Shown here: positions 18,901 to 27,561 of the stretch, piece by piece
Numbering within the stretch: the stretch's first letter is position 1
How the letters are laid out: each line of letters begins with the position of its first letter
From: Bacteroidota bacterium
Lineage (GTDB): Bacteria; Bacteroidota; Bacteroidia; JACCXN01
DNA length: 64,000 bases
Assembly (NCBI GenBank): GCA_013696965.1
Contig: JACCXN010000055.1
Coordinates: 16,183 to 80,182, forward strand
Direction of reading: 5' to 3'
Translations under genes and position numbers: made by a program
The notes under the pieces: generated by a model
What the model saw: the letters and a program-made list of their open reading frames with translations, nothing else
Database searches by the model: none
What the model was told of the DNA's origin: nothing

Positions 18901-19991
18901 ATGAAAAAGTATTGAATGGAACTTGGGCTCCTTATGGTTTAACTTCTGTTTATGAACATGGTCCGGCTATACCTGTAACTGGGGGTAATACAGATTTAAG
19001 CAAGGTGAAAAGTGTTGATGTTGTTATTACTGATGACAAAACCAAATGGACCAGATGTCCTGTTCTTGAAAATCAATTCAATCCGCTTTTATCCCTTGGT
19101 GGTGCTGTTAAAAATGGATTAAGAAAATCACCTTCTGTTAATAAGGATGGAATTGCTGATGGAAGTGGCAATGGAATGGGATGGTTTCCAGGTTATGCTG
19201 TTTGTGTTGAAACTGGTGAACGTTTAAATATGGCTTTTAGTGAGGATACCTGGCTAGGTGATGCCAATGGTAGGGATATGTTATGGAACCCAACATCAGT
19301 TGTGTATACAAATACTGGCCAAATAAGAGGTGGAGGAAAGCATTTTATATATGTGTTTAATAAACGCGGAAATCTACCAAATCAAATGCCTGCTTACGAT
19401 GAAGGAGAAAAATTGAAGGAATTTATTACTGCAGGTGGAACTGCTTTGCGTGAAGTATGGAACAATTGTATGTGGGTAGGTTATCCTTTGCTTGTAAAAG
19501 ATAAGAAACTTTTAGGAACAGAAGTTAAAATTAAACTTAGAGTTTCAAGAAAGTATGAGAAATATGAAACAAGCAGTGTTGCAAATGACAAAAATCCACT
19601 TTACTCTTTCGATCTTAAGGATCTTGCCACTGAAAAGGGAAGTTCAATCGCACTGGATTCTGCACTTTCACTTGTGAATGTTGTTCCGAATCCTTATTAT
19701 GCATATTCAGGTTATGAAACCAACCAATTGGACAACAGAATTAAGATTATTAACTTGCCTGTAGAAGCTTCTGTTACAATTTATACTGTAAATGGCACTT
19801 TAATTCGCAAATTTGCAAAAGCTGATAAGACAACCTCACTTGAATGGGATTTGAAAAACCATGCTGGCATACCTATTTCAGGTGGTGTTTATTTAATACA
19901 TGTAAGTTCGAAAGACGAAACGGGTGTTTTAAGAGAAAGGGTATTAAAGTGGTTTGGAATTATGCGACCGGTTGATCTTGATTCATTTTAA
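15996..19991 (+). CDS. large exported protein with a type IX-like C-terminal sorting domain
   Basis: 1331 residues with a signal peptide (FLFLNISVCLVFVANTTFA). The body is rich in Gly, Asn, Asp and aromatic residues with repeated GG.GD patterns, as in large extracellular beta proteins; no enzyme motif was recognised. The C-terminal ~110 residues resemble a type IX sorting or FlgD-like module: VVPNPYYAYSGYE, then VTIYTVNGTLIRKF, then GGVYLIHVSS. They end with an unusual extension, RVLKWFGIMRPVDLDSF, beyond the canonical domain end. Sandwiched between a TonB-dependent receptor and a PorV/PorQ-like gene; PorV binds type IX cargo at the outer membrane, so surface display or release is likely. The sorting-domain call is an inference. 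Confidence 0.75.
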   Translation: MKKLSFLFLNISVCLVFVANTTFAKNSTNSSNGGQNNPGSNQNTPSLAAGCAVASASRDLDLNNVRALIHTGGDMWWDLVGSPRYEIPKGSGNHSMFSGALWMGGVDVNGQLKLAAQRFRNKGNDYWPGPLNKITVDIDAPTCYEYDKFFVTTRAEVEEFNAWFLATQDNPAQAALDFPGYLIPKSILDWPAHGNPGNNEGYYLAPYFKRDGSTGAYNPYDGDYPGYELVSGGECGTTRDVKLYGDKNLWWVFNDKGNVHTETGGSPIGMEVRAQAFAFSTNDEINNMTFYNYELINRSTFSLENTYFGVWADADLGFYDDDFVGCDVQRGLGYAYNGAETDGTGAPGHYKGTPPAIGIDFFEGPYQDNDGIDNPLVYDYNLAKAGNGIPYSGLGIGYGDGIIDNERFGMSRFLYHNKGGQGANAIQEPETAPDYYNFLRGIWKDNTKMVYGGNGHVSGGGVGECNYMFPGTTDPIGWGTNGAPQLNWTEETALNVAADRRFAQSAGPFVLKPGAVNNITVGVVWAQALSGGPFASVEKLKIVDDKAQSLFDNCFRILNGPDAPELTIKELDKELILYLSNPRGNNVNESYIEKDYTIPSINIETGQAFDQFYRFQGYLIYQVKDGTVTADEIGNPDRARLTAQVDIKDGVSRLINFKFDENILANVPEDVIINGTDKGIYHSFRILEDKFALNAKKLVNHKPYYFLAIAYAYNNFKQYNPLQPSGLDGQTKTYKLSRKTASGSIKAFKAVPHNSSPRETGILVNSSYGDQPIITRIEGQGNGGLNIEFSAESEAQIFSAGKIEFPVYKKGFGPVDIKVVDPLNVPDATFEIKLNVPGTSSIDTASWILTNTSAFEVDGQSYAAGEFVVNSGTSIKVAYEQLIPAIGLSIRIEQAENPGIPTSLTNGYIGASMEFNDEQNRWLTGVSDAEQFSQTNWIRSGTFDDTTMFNYPYNKIYFDYGGKDDKEIYEKVLNGTWAPYGLTSVYEHGPAIPVTGGNTDLSKVKSVDVVITDDKTKWTRCPVLENQFNPLLSLGGAVKNGLRKSPSVNKDGIADGSGNGMGWFPGYAVCVETGERLNMAFSEDTWLGDANGRDMLWNPTSVVYTNTGQIRGGGKHFIYVFNKRGNLPNQMPAYDEGEKLKEFITAGGTALREVWNNCMWVGYPLLVKDKKLLGTEVKIKLRVSRKYEKYETSSVANDKNPLYSFDLKDLATEKGSSIALDSALSLVNVVPNPYYAYSGYETNQLDNRIKIINLPVEASVTIYTVNGTLIRKFAKADKTTSLEWDLKNHAGIPISGGVYLIHVSSKDETGVLRERVLKWFGIMRPVDLDSF

Positions 19992-20027
19992 TAAAATTTA
20001 TACATACGATACATATAATTAATACTT

Positions 20028-21089
20028 ATGAATAGATATTTAAAATTCGCCTTTGCAGTAGTTGGTTCAGCAATTTTATGCTCAAATGGTATTGCGGGTA
20101 ATAAGGATAGAGCAGGACAAGCCGGTGGATCTGCACTATTAATAAACCCTTGGGCCAGGAGTACTGGATGGGGAGGCGCAAACACTGCCAGTGTATCTGG
20201 TATTGAAGCCATGAGCCTTAATGTTGCAGGAATTGCTTTTACAAAAAAAACAGAAATTGTTTTTGCACATACTAACTGGCTTAACATTTCAGGCTCAATT
20301 GATGACAACATTAACATTAACGCATTCGGTTTATCTCAGCGTGTTGGTGAAACCGGGGTAATTGGCCTTAGTGTATTATCCATGAATTTTGGAGATGTAA
20401 TGGTTACCACTGTTGATTTGCCTGAAGGTGGATTGGGTAATTTTTCTCCTTCTTACTCTGTAATTGGTCTTTCCTACGCGAAGGAGTTTTCGAACAGTAT
20501 ATATGGAGGATTAACGCTTAAAATGGTTTCTGAGAAAATAGCAAATGCCGGTGCTACTGGAGTTGCTATTGATGCCGGTGTAAGATATGTTACAGGTGAA
20601 AATGATAAAATAAAATTTGGAATTGCACTAAGAAATGTTGGCCCACCAATGAAATTCAAAGGAGATGGTCTTTCTATTAGAGGTGTTATTCCTACTACAG
20701 GTGCTAGTCTTACCGTTGAACAAAGAACTTCTCCATATGAGTTACCCTCAATGATTAATATTGGTGCTTCTTATGATTTCAAGCTTCTAGAAGATCACAG
20801 ATTAACTCTTGCAGGAAATTTTGCCTCCAATTCGTTTACCAGAGATCAAATTTTGTTAGGACTTGAATATGGTTTCAAAAATTATTTCATGCTTAGAGGT
20901 GGATATGCTTACGAAGAAGGAATTACTAGTGTTAGTGACAGAGTAACAGCCTTTACTGGTCCTTCTGCAGGTGCTACTTTTGAACTTCCTTTAAATGATA
21001 AGGGAACCACCTTTGGTTTCGATTACTCTTACCGTGCTACAAATCCTTTTAACGGTGTTCATAGTTTAGGGGTGAGAATTAATTTATAG
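20028..21089 (+). CDS. PorV/PorQ-family outer-membrane protein
   Basis: 353 residues: signal peptide (about 1-24), then a barrel-type sequence beginning AGGSALLINPWARSTGWGGA, which matches the conserved N-terminal start of the PorV/PorQ (UPF0164) family: residues LL..P..R..G.GGA followed by an ALNPAG-like stretch (here MSLNVAGIAF). Amphipathic strands continue to HSLGVRINL at the C-terminus. PorV shuttles type IX cargo from the translocon to the attachment complex. A specialised paralogue next to one very large exported protein may serve that protein. A strong terminator follows, ending the three-gene unit. Confidence 0.82.
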   Translation: MNRYLKFAFAVVGSAILCSNGIAGNKDRAGQAGGSALLINPWARSTGWGGANTASVSGIEAMSLNVAGIAFTKKTEIVFAHTNWLNISGSIDDNININAFGLSQRVGETGVIGLSVLSMNFGDVMVTTVDLPEGGLGNFSPSYSVIGLSYAKEFSNSIYGGLTLKMVSEKIANAGATGVAIDAGVRYVTGENDKIKFGIALRNVGPPMKFKGDGLSIRGVIPTTGASLTVEQRTSPYELPSMINIGASYDFKLLEDHRLTLAGNFASNSFTRDQILLGLEYGFKNYFMLRGGYAYEEGITSVSDRVTAFTGPSAGATFELPLNDKGTTFGFDYSYRATNPFNGVHSLGVRINL

Positions 21090-21138
21090 TGGTATATAAA
21101 TAATTTTTTTTTATTAAATTTGTTATAGTATTTATAAA

Positions 21139-21166
21139 GAGTCCCGACTTTGTCGGGATTCTTTTA
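21139..21166 (+). terminator. terminator of the receptor/PorV-like unit
   Basis: 10-base stem gagtcccgac / gtcgggattc with a 3-base loop (21139-21161, one G-T pair) and a T-rich tail. Confidence 0.85.
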
Positions 21167-21207
21167 TTTTTTATTATACTTAAACAATGATTTTTATTTA
21201 AACAGTT

Positions 21208-21681
21208 ATGGGCAAACCAACATATTTTACTCAGGAAGGTCTGGAGAAGTTGAAGGATGAATTACATCAATTAACAACTTTTGAGCGCCCTTCCATTTCC
21301 AAACAAATTGCAGAAGCAAGAGACAAGGGTGATCTTTCAGAAAATGCGGAATATGATGCAGCCAAGGAAGCCCAGGGTTTACTTGAATTGAAAATATCAA
21401 AATTGCAGGATGTTTTAAGTACTGCCCGTATTATTGATGAATCTAAACTGGATAATTCCAAAGTACTTATTCTTTCTAAAGTTAAAATAAAGAATACAAA
21501 AAATGGAGCAACAATGATTTATACACTTGTTCCTGAAAATGAAGCCGATCTTAAAACGGGTAAAATCTCAATAAATTCACCCATAGCAACTGGCTTGTTG
21601 GGCAAAAAAATTGGTGAGAGTGTTGCTATTGCCGTCCCATCTGGAGAAATGGAATTTGAAATAATTGAAATTGGCAGATAA
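21208..21681 (+). CDS. greA: transcription elongation factor GreA
   Basis: Binds the secondary channel of RNA polymerase and stimulates cleavage of backtracked transcripts. 157 residues, as usual: an N-terminal antiparallel coiled coil with the catalytic tip ARDKGDLSENAEYDAAKEAQ (about residues 37-56, containing the acidic pair) and a C-terminal FKBP-like domain with SPIATGLLGKKIGE. The next gene's ATG follows its stop codon directly, so greA and the HIT gene are translationally linked. Confidence 0.96.
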   Translation: MGKPTYFTQEGLEKLKDELHQLTTFERPSISKQIAEARDKGDLSENAEYDAAKEAQGLLELKISKLQDVLSTARIIDESKLDNSKVLILSKVKIKNTKNGATMIYTLVPENEADLKTGKISINSPIATGLLGKKIGESVAIAVPSGEMEFEIIEIGR

Positions 21682-22089
21682 ATGGCATCTGTATTCACTA
21701 AAATCATAAATGGCGAAATTCCTTCTCACAAGATTGCTGAGACAGATGATTTTTTCGCATTTTTAGATATTAGCCCACTTGCACTTGGCCATACGCTCGT
21801 AATTCCCAAAAAAGAAGTTGATTATATATTGAATCTTGAAGACGAATTATATTCACATTTATGGGCTTTTGCTAAAACTATTGCCATTGCTCTTGAAAAA
21901 TCAGTTGATTGCAAAAGAATTGGAATAGCTGTTATTGGCCTGGAGGTGGCTCATACTCATATTCACCTTATTCCAATTAATAAGGTTGATGATATTAATT
22001 TTTCCAGGCCTAAAATGAAATTATCGGATGAACAATATGCCCTAATCGCAAAGGATATTCGTAATAACCTTGCTTTTCCTTTTAATTGA
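21682..22089 (+). CDS. HIT-family nucleotide-binding hydrolase
   Basis: 135-residue histidine-triad protein of the HINT/Fhit-like branch. It begins [20 protein letters not shown], the family's standard N-terminus, and carries the HTHIHLIP triad (HxHxH, middle histidine catalytic) near residues 93-100. Members hydrolyse nucleoside phosphoramidates or dinucleotides; the exact substrate is unknown. Its start codon abuts the greA stop codon, and its 3' end overlaps the convergent ruvC by 8 bases. Confidence 0.92.
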   Translation: MASVFTKIINGEIPSHKIAETDDFFAFLDISPLALGHTLVIPKKEVDYILNLEDELYSHLWAFAKTIAIALEKSVDCKRIGIAVIGLEVAHTHIHLIPINKVDDINFSRPKMKLSDEQYALIAKDIRNNLAFPFN

Positions 22090-22636
22090 TTTTTCGTTTA
22101 GGGTTTGCAACAATGAAAGATTCCCAACCTGAATAAACTTTTTTTTCACCAGCTGAATTCTTTTGAAAATAATGGCATACCGCTGCGGCAAGCCCATCCG
22201 TAGCATCAAGGGAATTTGGTATGTTTTGAAATACCAATAAGCTTTGCAGCATGGCCGATACTTGTTCCTTTGAAGCATTACCATTTCCGGTAATGGATTG
22301 TTTTATTTTTTTTGGTGCATATTCAGTAATTGGGATATTTCTATGCAATGCAGCTGCAATTGCAACACCTTGGGCACGGCCCAACTTTAACATAGATTGA
22401 ACGTTTTTTCCGAAAAATGGTGCCTCAATTGCCATATCATCCGGTTTGTAAAGTTCGATTAGCTGAACCGTTGATTCAAAAATGTTTTTTAGTTTTATAT
22501 GATGGTCATCAATTTTGCTCATATTTATTGTACCCAGAGATAGTAATTCCATCTTTTTTTGTTTGATGTGAATTACTCCATAACCCATAATGTTTGTACC
22601 AGGATCAATTCCCAGAATTATTCTGTCTGAATTCAA
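22082..22636 (-). CDS. ruvC: Holliday junction resolvase RuvC
   Basis: Homodimeric nuclease that cuts Holliday junctions after RuvAB branch migration. The four acidic catalytic positions are visible: Asp in [16 protein letters not shown] near the start, Glu in [11 protein letters not shown] in the middle, and the two Asp of [13 protein letters not shown] near the C-terminus. 184 residues, normal size. ruvA and ruvB are not adjacent. Convergent with the HIT gene, overlapping it by 8 bases; no hairpin terminator separates them. Confidence 0.96.
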   Translation of the reverse strand: MNSDRIILGIDPGTNIMGYGVIHIKQKKMELLSLGTINMSKIDDHHIKLKNIFESTVQLIELYKPDDMAIEAPFFGKNVQSMLKLGRAQGVAIAAALHRNIPITEYAPKKIKQSITGNGNASKEQVSAMLQSLLVFQNIPNSLDATDGLAAAVCHYFQKNSAGEKKVYSGWESFIVANPKRKIN

Positions 22637-22694
22637 TTTTATTAAAATTAAAGATTAAATCATTTTAAGTATATTGCCAGCAATTACAATAGCA

Positions 22695-23654
22695 ATGAAG
22701 ACAAATTTAGCTAAATATGATGCATTTTTAATTCTTTTTGTCAAATCTCTGGTTATTTGTCTTTCCTTTTGGTTTATTTACCATAGAATTTTTATTTCAC
22801 AGGATTTTGCACAATTTGAATCTGCATTTAAGAATGCCTTTCTTGCACCAACTTTTTTTCCATTATTAAGTGTTGTTTGTATTCTCTTTTTAATTAATTG
22901 GGGAACCGAAGCCTACAAATGGAAAATGATTATCAAAAAGCTTCAGATAATTTCTTTTCCGCAATCTTTCAAGGCTGTTTTTTCTGGAATCACTGTTGGT
23001 CTATTCACCCCAAATCGAGTTGGTGAGTATGGAGGTAGAATTATTTATTTAAATAGAAGTAATAGAACCAATGCTGTTGTAATTGCCATAGCCGGAAATC
23101 TGAGCCAACTTTTAACTACGCTTGTTTTTGGTATATTAGGAGTGATTTTTTATTACCTTTATTTTAGTCAGTTAAATATCGGATTCATTTCCCTTGTTCT
23201 GTTGTTGATTATTCCAATTTGTTTCTTTTTGTTTTTTAATATTAGAAAAATTCCTGTTCTTTTTGGTTCAAAAATTGAAAAATATCTAAGGGCTTTTGCT
23301 TTTTTTAGTAATCTTGAATTAATCAAATTGGTATTTTTAAGTACTTTAAGATATTTAATGTTTTTTCTCCAATTTTATATTTTGTTATTGATATTTAAAA
23401 TTGAAATTCAAATTTTAGATGCACTTGTTTTATTGCCTGTGATATTTCTTGTTATAAGTGTAATTCCCACTTTTGCACTTGTTGAATGGGGAGTTAGAGG
23501 ATCTGCTGCTTTATTTTTTGTTGGTGCGGTTTCATCTAATAGCGCTGGAATACTTGCTGCTGCAACTATGTTGTGGCTAATCAACATTGCCTTTCCAGCC
23601 TTACTGGGTGTAATGTTTATTGCAAACCATAAGCTTTCAATAAATGAATACTGA
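22695..23654 (+). CDS. YbhN/AglD-type flippase-like integral membrane protein
   Basis: About 319 residues with roughly seven or eight hydrophobic segments, of the family related to the lysyl-phosphatidylglycerol synthase transmembrane region. Characteristic stretches are GITVGLFTPNRVGEYGGRI (PnRvGE.g.R) and ALVEWGVRGSAALFFVGA. Start chosen at ATG 22695 (MKTNLAKYD); the upstream TTG at 22674 is an alternative. The next gene, a glycosyltransferase, starts 11 bases before this one stops, so they are translationally coupled and probably act together on a lipid-linked or membrane glycan. The substrate is unknown. Confidence 0.82.
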   Translation: MKTNLAKYDAFLILFVKSLVICLSFWFIYHRIFISQDFAQFESAFKNAFLAPTFFPLLSVVCILFLINWGTEAYKWKMIIKKLQIISFPQSFKAVFSGITVGLFTPNRVGEYGGRIIYLNRSNRTNAVVIAIAGNLSQLLTTLVFGILGVIFYYLYFSQLNIGFISLVLLLIIPICFFLFFNIRKIPVLFGSKIEKYLRAFAFFSNLELIKLVFLSTLRYLMFFLQFYILLLIFKIEIQILDALVLLPVIFLVISVIPTFALVEWGVRGSAALFFVGAVSSNSAGILAAATMLWLINIAFPALLGVMFIANHKLSINEY

Positions 23655-24792
23655 TATTTTACTGTGGGTTGTTGTTTTTATTAGCTCAATTTATATTCTT
23701 GTAGTTTCCTCTGCATCCTATCTTTGGGTTAAACACAAACCTATTGAAAAAATAAACTCATTTGTTTCTCCTGTTCCTATTTCTGTAATAGTTGCTGCCA
23801 GAAATGAAGAAGATAGTATACTCAGTTGTCTTTCGTCTATTTTAAATCAGAACTATCCTCTTGATTTATTTGAAATTATTGTTGTAAATGATAATTCCAC
23901 GGATTCAACAAGTAGAATAATTGAAAAGTGCATGAGTGAGAATTCTGAAAATCTAAAACTCATTCACCTGCCATGCGATGCCAGAACAAAATCGTATAAA
24001 AAACTGGCAATTCAAACAGCTATAAAGCAGGCTAAAGGAGAGTTAATTGTTACAACTGATGCCGATTGTGTAATGGGACCTGAATGGTTAAACTCAATTG
24101 CATGTTTTTACAAGCAACATGGCCATAAAATGATTGTAGGGCCAGTATTTATTGGCCCTGTGGATTCACTTTCCGGAAAATTACAAAATCTTGAATTTTC
24201 AGCACTCATTGGAATGGGAGGAGCATTTTTATTGGCAGGCATGCCTTTAATGTGTAATGGCGCAAACTTAATTTACGAGAAAAAATCCTTTAATGAAATC
24301 CAGGGATTTAAATCAATTGATAACAAGGCATCGGGAGATGATATGTTGCTTATGCTAAAGTTTAAGAAATATTTTGGTTCAAAAGAAATTGGTTTTATAA
24401 AGAATTATGATGCTGTTGTTTATACAAAACCCATTGAAAAATTAAAAATATTTTTTCAACAGAGAAAGCGATGGGCGTCTAAATCAAGAGATTATCATGA
24501 CGTTGCAGTTGTTTTCCTTGCAGGCATTGTATTCTCTGCATCTTTTTCTTTATGCTTTTGCTTAATAATGTCATTTATTTCCAATAAATTCGCACTCTTA
24601 TTTGTTTTCTTGTTTGGAGTAAAGTGTTTGATAGATTTGATATTTTTATTTTGTTTATCCTCATTTTTTAAAAACAGAAAGTGGCTTTGGTTAGCAATTC
24701 CAGGACAATTGTTAAATATTATTTACGTTCCGGTTATTGCAATAGCTTCTCAATTTGGAAGTTACAACTGGAAAGGAAGAAAATTAAGTTAA
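23644..24792 (+). CDS. membrane glycosyltransferase, family 2
   Basis: 382 residues: an N-terminal transmembrane helix (about 5-26), a GT-A domain beginning VPISVIVAARNEEDSILSCL with the nucleotide-binding VVNDNSTDST, the metal-binding TDADC motif and the acceptor-side FFQQRKRWASKS (a QxxRW-like box). Two or three C-terminal transmembrane segments follow. This layout is that of processive or lipid-acceptor GT2 enzymes. It overlaps the flippase-like gene and precedes an ABC permease gene by 18 bases. The sugar donor and acceptor cannot be inferred. Confidence 0.9.
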   Translation: MNTDILLWVVVFISSIYILVVSSASYLWVKHKPIEKINSFVSPVPISVIVAARNEEDSILSCLSSILNQNYPLDLFEIIVVNDNSTDSTSRIIEKCMSENSENLKLIHLPCDARTKSYKKLAIQTAIKQAKGELIVTTDADCVMGPEWLNSIACFYKQHGHKMIVGPVFIGPVDSLSGKLQNLEFSALIGMGGAFLLAGMPLMCNGANLIYEKKSFNEIQGFKSIDNKASGDDMLLMLKFKKYFGSKEIGFIKNYDAVVYTKPIEKLKIFFQQRKRWASKSRDYHDVAVVFLAGIVFSASFSLCFCLIMSFISNKFALLFVFLFGVKCLIDLIFLFCLSSFFKNRKWLWLAIPGQLLNIIYVPVIAIASQFGSYNWKGRKLS

Positions 24793-24810
24793 TTGTACTT
24801 TTTATAGTTT

Positions 24811-26079
24811 ATGTTTTTTAAAAAAGATACCTCAGATTTTTATTCCCGCTCACTTTCATATTATACCTGGAAACGATTAAAGAGAAGTAAATTGGCTCTT
24901 TTTGGATTAGTGGTAATTGGAATTTCTGTTATTATTGCCTTGCTCGGATCTGTCATCAGGCCTGATTCAAGCCCTATGGCTAATGAAATGCTCTTGCAAC
25001 TTACTGCAAAAGAACCAGGCTTTACCGCTCAAATATTAAAAATTAGAAAAAACAAAGAGATTCCTTCGGTTAACATTCTGGATAAAATGTTTTTTGGTGG
25101 AAAAGAAAACGATCACAATGAAGTTCCAATTAATCGTTATTGGTTTGAATCAGAATACATAGTTGTAGAACAGTATACCGGGCTAAAAGGACATGAAGGC
25201 TTACAAACAAAATTCCATATTGCAGATGTACTTTATCCATTGGATTATAATGTGAAGTATGAAGATTATGCAGATAATGGATTTTTAGAATTTCATGTTT
25301 TGGGGAATAAAAAAATTAGTAAACCACTACAGGATTTAAGAGATGAGATTGAAAAGAAAAATATAGTGTCAAATACTTACATTTTAGGAACCGACCGCTT
25401 TGGAAGAGATATGTTAAGTCGTTTAATGTCCGGTACTATTGTGTCTCTTTCAGTTGGATTTATTTCCGTTTTCATTTCCCTTGTAATAGGTATAAGTTTA
25501 GGTGCAATAGGTGGATTTTTTAAAGGAAGAATTGATGATTTTATTGTTTGGCTAATTAATGTTGTTTGGTCTATTCCAACACTTTTGTTGGTTATCGCAA
25601 TTACATTGGCTTTGGGAAAAGGATTCTGGCAAGTATTTATTGCAGTGGGTCTAACCATGTGGGTTGAAGTGGCGCGTGTGGTAAGAGGGCAAATACTGAG
25701 TCTTAGGGAAAAAGAATTTATTGAGGCTGGCAGGGCTTTAGGCTTTTCTGATTCCAGATTGATCTTTCGTCATGTTTTGCCAAACATAATGGGTCCTGTA
25801 ATTGTAATTTCTGCTGCTAATTTCGCATCCGCAATATTAATTGAAGCAGGATTGAGCTTTTTGGGTATTGGGGCACAGCCGCCAATGGCCTCATGGGGAA
25901 CTATGATAAAAGATCATTATGGATATATAATTACTGGAAATGCCTTTCTAGCCCTTATGCCAGGGTTTGCCATTATGTTAATGGTTCTTGCCTTTATGCT
26001 TGTCGGAAATGGCCTTAGAGATGCTCTTGATAGCAGATCGGCAGATGATTATGATAAAACATCAGGCCCGGTAGTTTAA
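24811..26079 (+). CDS. ABC transporter permease, oligopeptide/nickel (DppC/OppC) type
   Basis: Inner-membrane subunit of a peptide-type importer, 422 residues. N-terminal domain WKRLKRSKLALFGLVVIG is the OppC-N module; a long extracytoplasmic insertion (about residues 50-185) follows. Then comes the binding-protein-dependent domain with LGTDRFGRDMLSRLMSG, the EAA-like loop EFIEAGRALGFSDSRLIFRH and the GLSFLGIGAQPP motif. The insertion is longer than in E. coli DppC. No ATPase, partner permease or binding protein is adjacent, so those must be encoded elsewhere. It ends 4 bases inside the convergent fatty-acid transporter gene. Confidence 0.9.
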   Translation: MFFKKDTSDFYSRSLSYYTWKRLKRSKLALFGLVVIGISVIIALLGSVIRPDSSPMANEMLLQLTAKEPGFTAQILKIRKNKEIPSVNILDKMFFGGKENDHNEVPINRYWFESEYIVVEQYTGLKGHEGLQTKFHIADVLYPLDYNVKYEDYADNGFLEFHVLGNKKISKPLQDLRDEIEKKNIVSNTYILGTDRFGRDMLSRLMSGTIVSLSVGFISVFISLVIGISLGAIGGFFKGRIDDFIVWLINVVWSIPTLLLVIAITLALGKGFWQVFIAVGLTMWVEVARVVRGQILSLREKEFIEAGRALGFSDSRLIFRHVLPNIMGPVIVISAANFASAILIEAGLSFLGIGAQPPMASWGTMIKDHYGYIITGNAFLALMPGFAIMLMVLAFMLVGNGLRDALDSRSADDYDKTSGPVV

Positions 26080-27434
26080 AACAATAATAAACCTGTTATA
26101 AAAATTATTGCTCCCACCACCATCAATATAAGTGTATAAGGCAAAATTTCTTTTCCTTTTAGCCCTGTAATACCTAATAAAGGCAAAGCCCAGAATGGCT
26201 GAACCATATTTGTCAATTGATCACCATAGGCCAAGGCCATTATTGCTTTGGCTGGCAAAACGTTTAACTTTAAAGCAGCCTCTGCTATAATTGGGCCTTG
26301 AACAGCCCACTGACCTCCTCCGCTGGGCACAAATATATTTACAATGCCTGCACTTAGTAAAGTCAGAACCGGAAATGATTCTGTTGTTGAAATCGAAATA
26401 AAGAAATCAGACATTAAAATTGTTAAGCCTGAATATTTCATTATACCCATAATACCAAAATAAAGCGGAAATTGTATTAAAATTCCAGATGCTCCGGATA
26501 TTGCACTATCAACAGCAAGTAAAAACGATTTGAAATTTTGGTGAAAAACAATAGCCAAACCGAGTAAACTCATGTTAATGAAATTCGGTGTAATTACTGA
26601 CAGGGAAACAGTTTCAGGGGGAATAAAAATCAGGTATAATATATAAGTTAGTATAAGGCCTCCAGTAACCAGAGATACTAATTGTGAGTTATCTATTTTT
26701 TCTGCCCCGGAAATGGTGTGTTTTAAAAGTTCTGTTTGTGGTTTTAATTCGATCTCAGGCTTTGAGTCTTTTGCATATTTACCAAGTAAATACATAAGCA
26801 ATGGCAAAAAAATCAATAAAGCCAGGGAAACACTAATATTCATTGTTGAAAAAATTGTTTGCGATTGAGAAATCAATCCAAGTTTAGCTTCTAAAAAATG
26901 GCCAGGTTCTGCTACTTTAATGGGAGCAGAACCGGATAAACCTCCGTGCCATACCATTAATCCGGAATATCCTGCGGCCCCAATTAATCCATAATTTATT
27001 TTATAACCATTGATTAGGGCTTTTTCTGCAATTTTTCTTGCAAATATAGCTCCGAACACAAGGCCTAGTCCCCAATTAAAAAAACTAACAATTAAAGAAA
27101 AAAAACAAACTATTAATGCAGTCTTTGCTGTGTTTGAACAAGTTTTAACCAACAGGTTGATTAATTTATCCACTGGTTTAGAAAGTGCGAGAACATGACC
27201 AAGAACCAGTATTAGCATCATCTGCATTGCAAAAACCATCAAAGCAGAATCCCAAACTCCTGCATACCAATAATCAGCTAACTGGACTAGATAAGGCCTG
27301 GAATTATCCGCTAAAGGATCATCAGTAAGGATGCCAGCAAGACTAAAGGTGATGAATGTTAATAAAAGGGCAATTGCAAATGGCGATGGTAAAATTTTAT
27401 GAAATGCCCTGGCAAACCTGTCTGAAAAATTCAT
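26076..27434 (-). CDS. short-chain fatty acid transporter, AtoE family
   Basis: 452-residue, highly hydrophobic protein with about 11-12 membrane segments. The N-terminus FARAFHKILPSPFAIALLLT, the conserved NWGLGLVFGAI, the YSGLMVWHGGLSGSAP stretch and the VPSGGGQWAVQGPI motif identify the AtoE/SCFA_trans family (uptake of acetoacetate or butyrate-type acids). No fatty-acid catabolic genes are adjacent. It overlaps the convergent permease gene by 4 bases. Confidence 0.9.
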   Translation of the reverse strand: MNFSDRFARAFHKILPSPFAIALLLTFITFSLAGILTDDPLADNSRPYLVQLADYWYAGVWDSALMVFAMQMMLILVLGHVLALSKPVDKLINLLVKTCSNTAKTALIVCFFSLIVSFFNWGLGLVFGAIFARKIAEKALINGYKINYGLIGAAGYSGLMVWHGGLSGSAPIKVAEPGHFLEAKLGLISQSQTIFSTMNISVSLALLIFLPLLMYLLGKYAKDSKPEIELKPQTELLKHTISGAEKIDNSQLVSLVTGGLILTYILYLIFIPPETVSLSVITPNFINMSLLGLAIVFHQNFKSFLLAVDSAISGASGILIQFPLYFGIMGIMKYSGLTILMSDFFISISTTESFPVLTLLSAGIVNIFVPSGGGQWAVQGPIIAEAALKLNVLPAKAIMALAYGDQLTNMVQPFWALPLLGITGLKGKEILPYTLILMVVGAIIFITGLLLF

Positions 27435-27512
27435 TGTTTAAAAAAGAATGTTTTGTTTTTCAATAAATTATTAGAGCTAATTATTTTAGCTAATGCTTGG
27501 GTTAAATGTAAA

Positions 27513-27545
27513 AAAAAAGCTGCCAATTCAGGCAGCTTTTTTCAA
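27513..27545 (-). terminator. terminator after the DUF3127 gene
   Basis: Perfect 12-base stem, aaaaaagctgcc at 27513-27524 with ggcagctttttt at 27531-27542, giving a T-run on the minus strand 20 bases past the DUF3127 stop codon. The A/T symmetry also allows plus-strand function. Confidence 0.85.
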
Positions 27546-27561
27546 CTATTTCAATGTTTAA

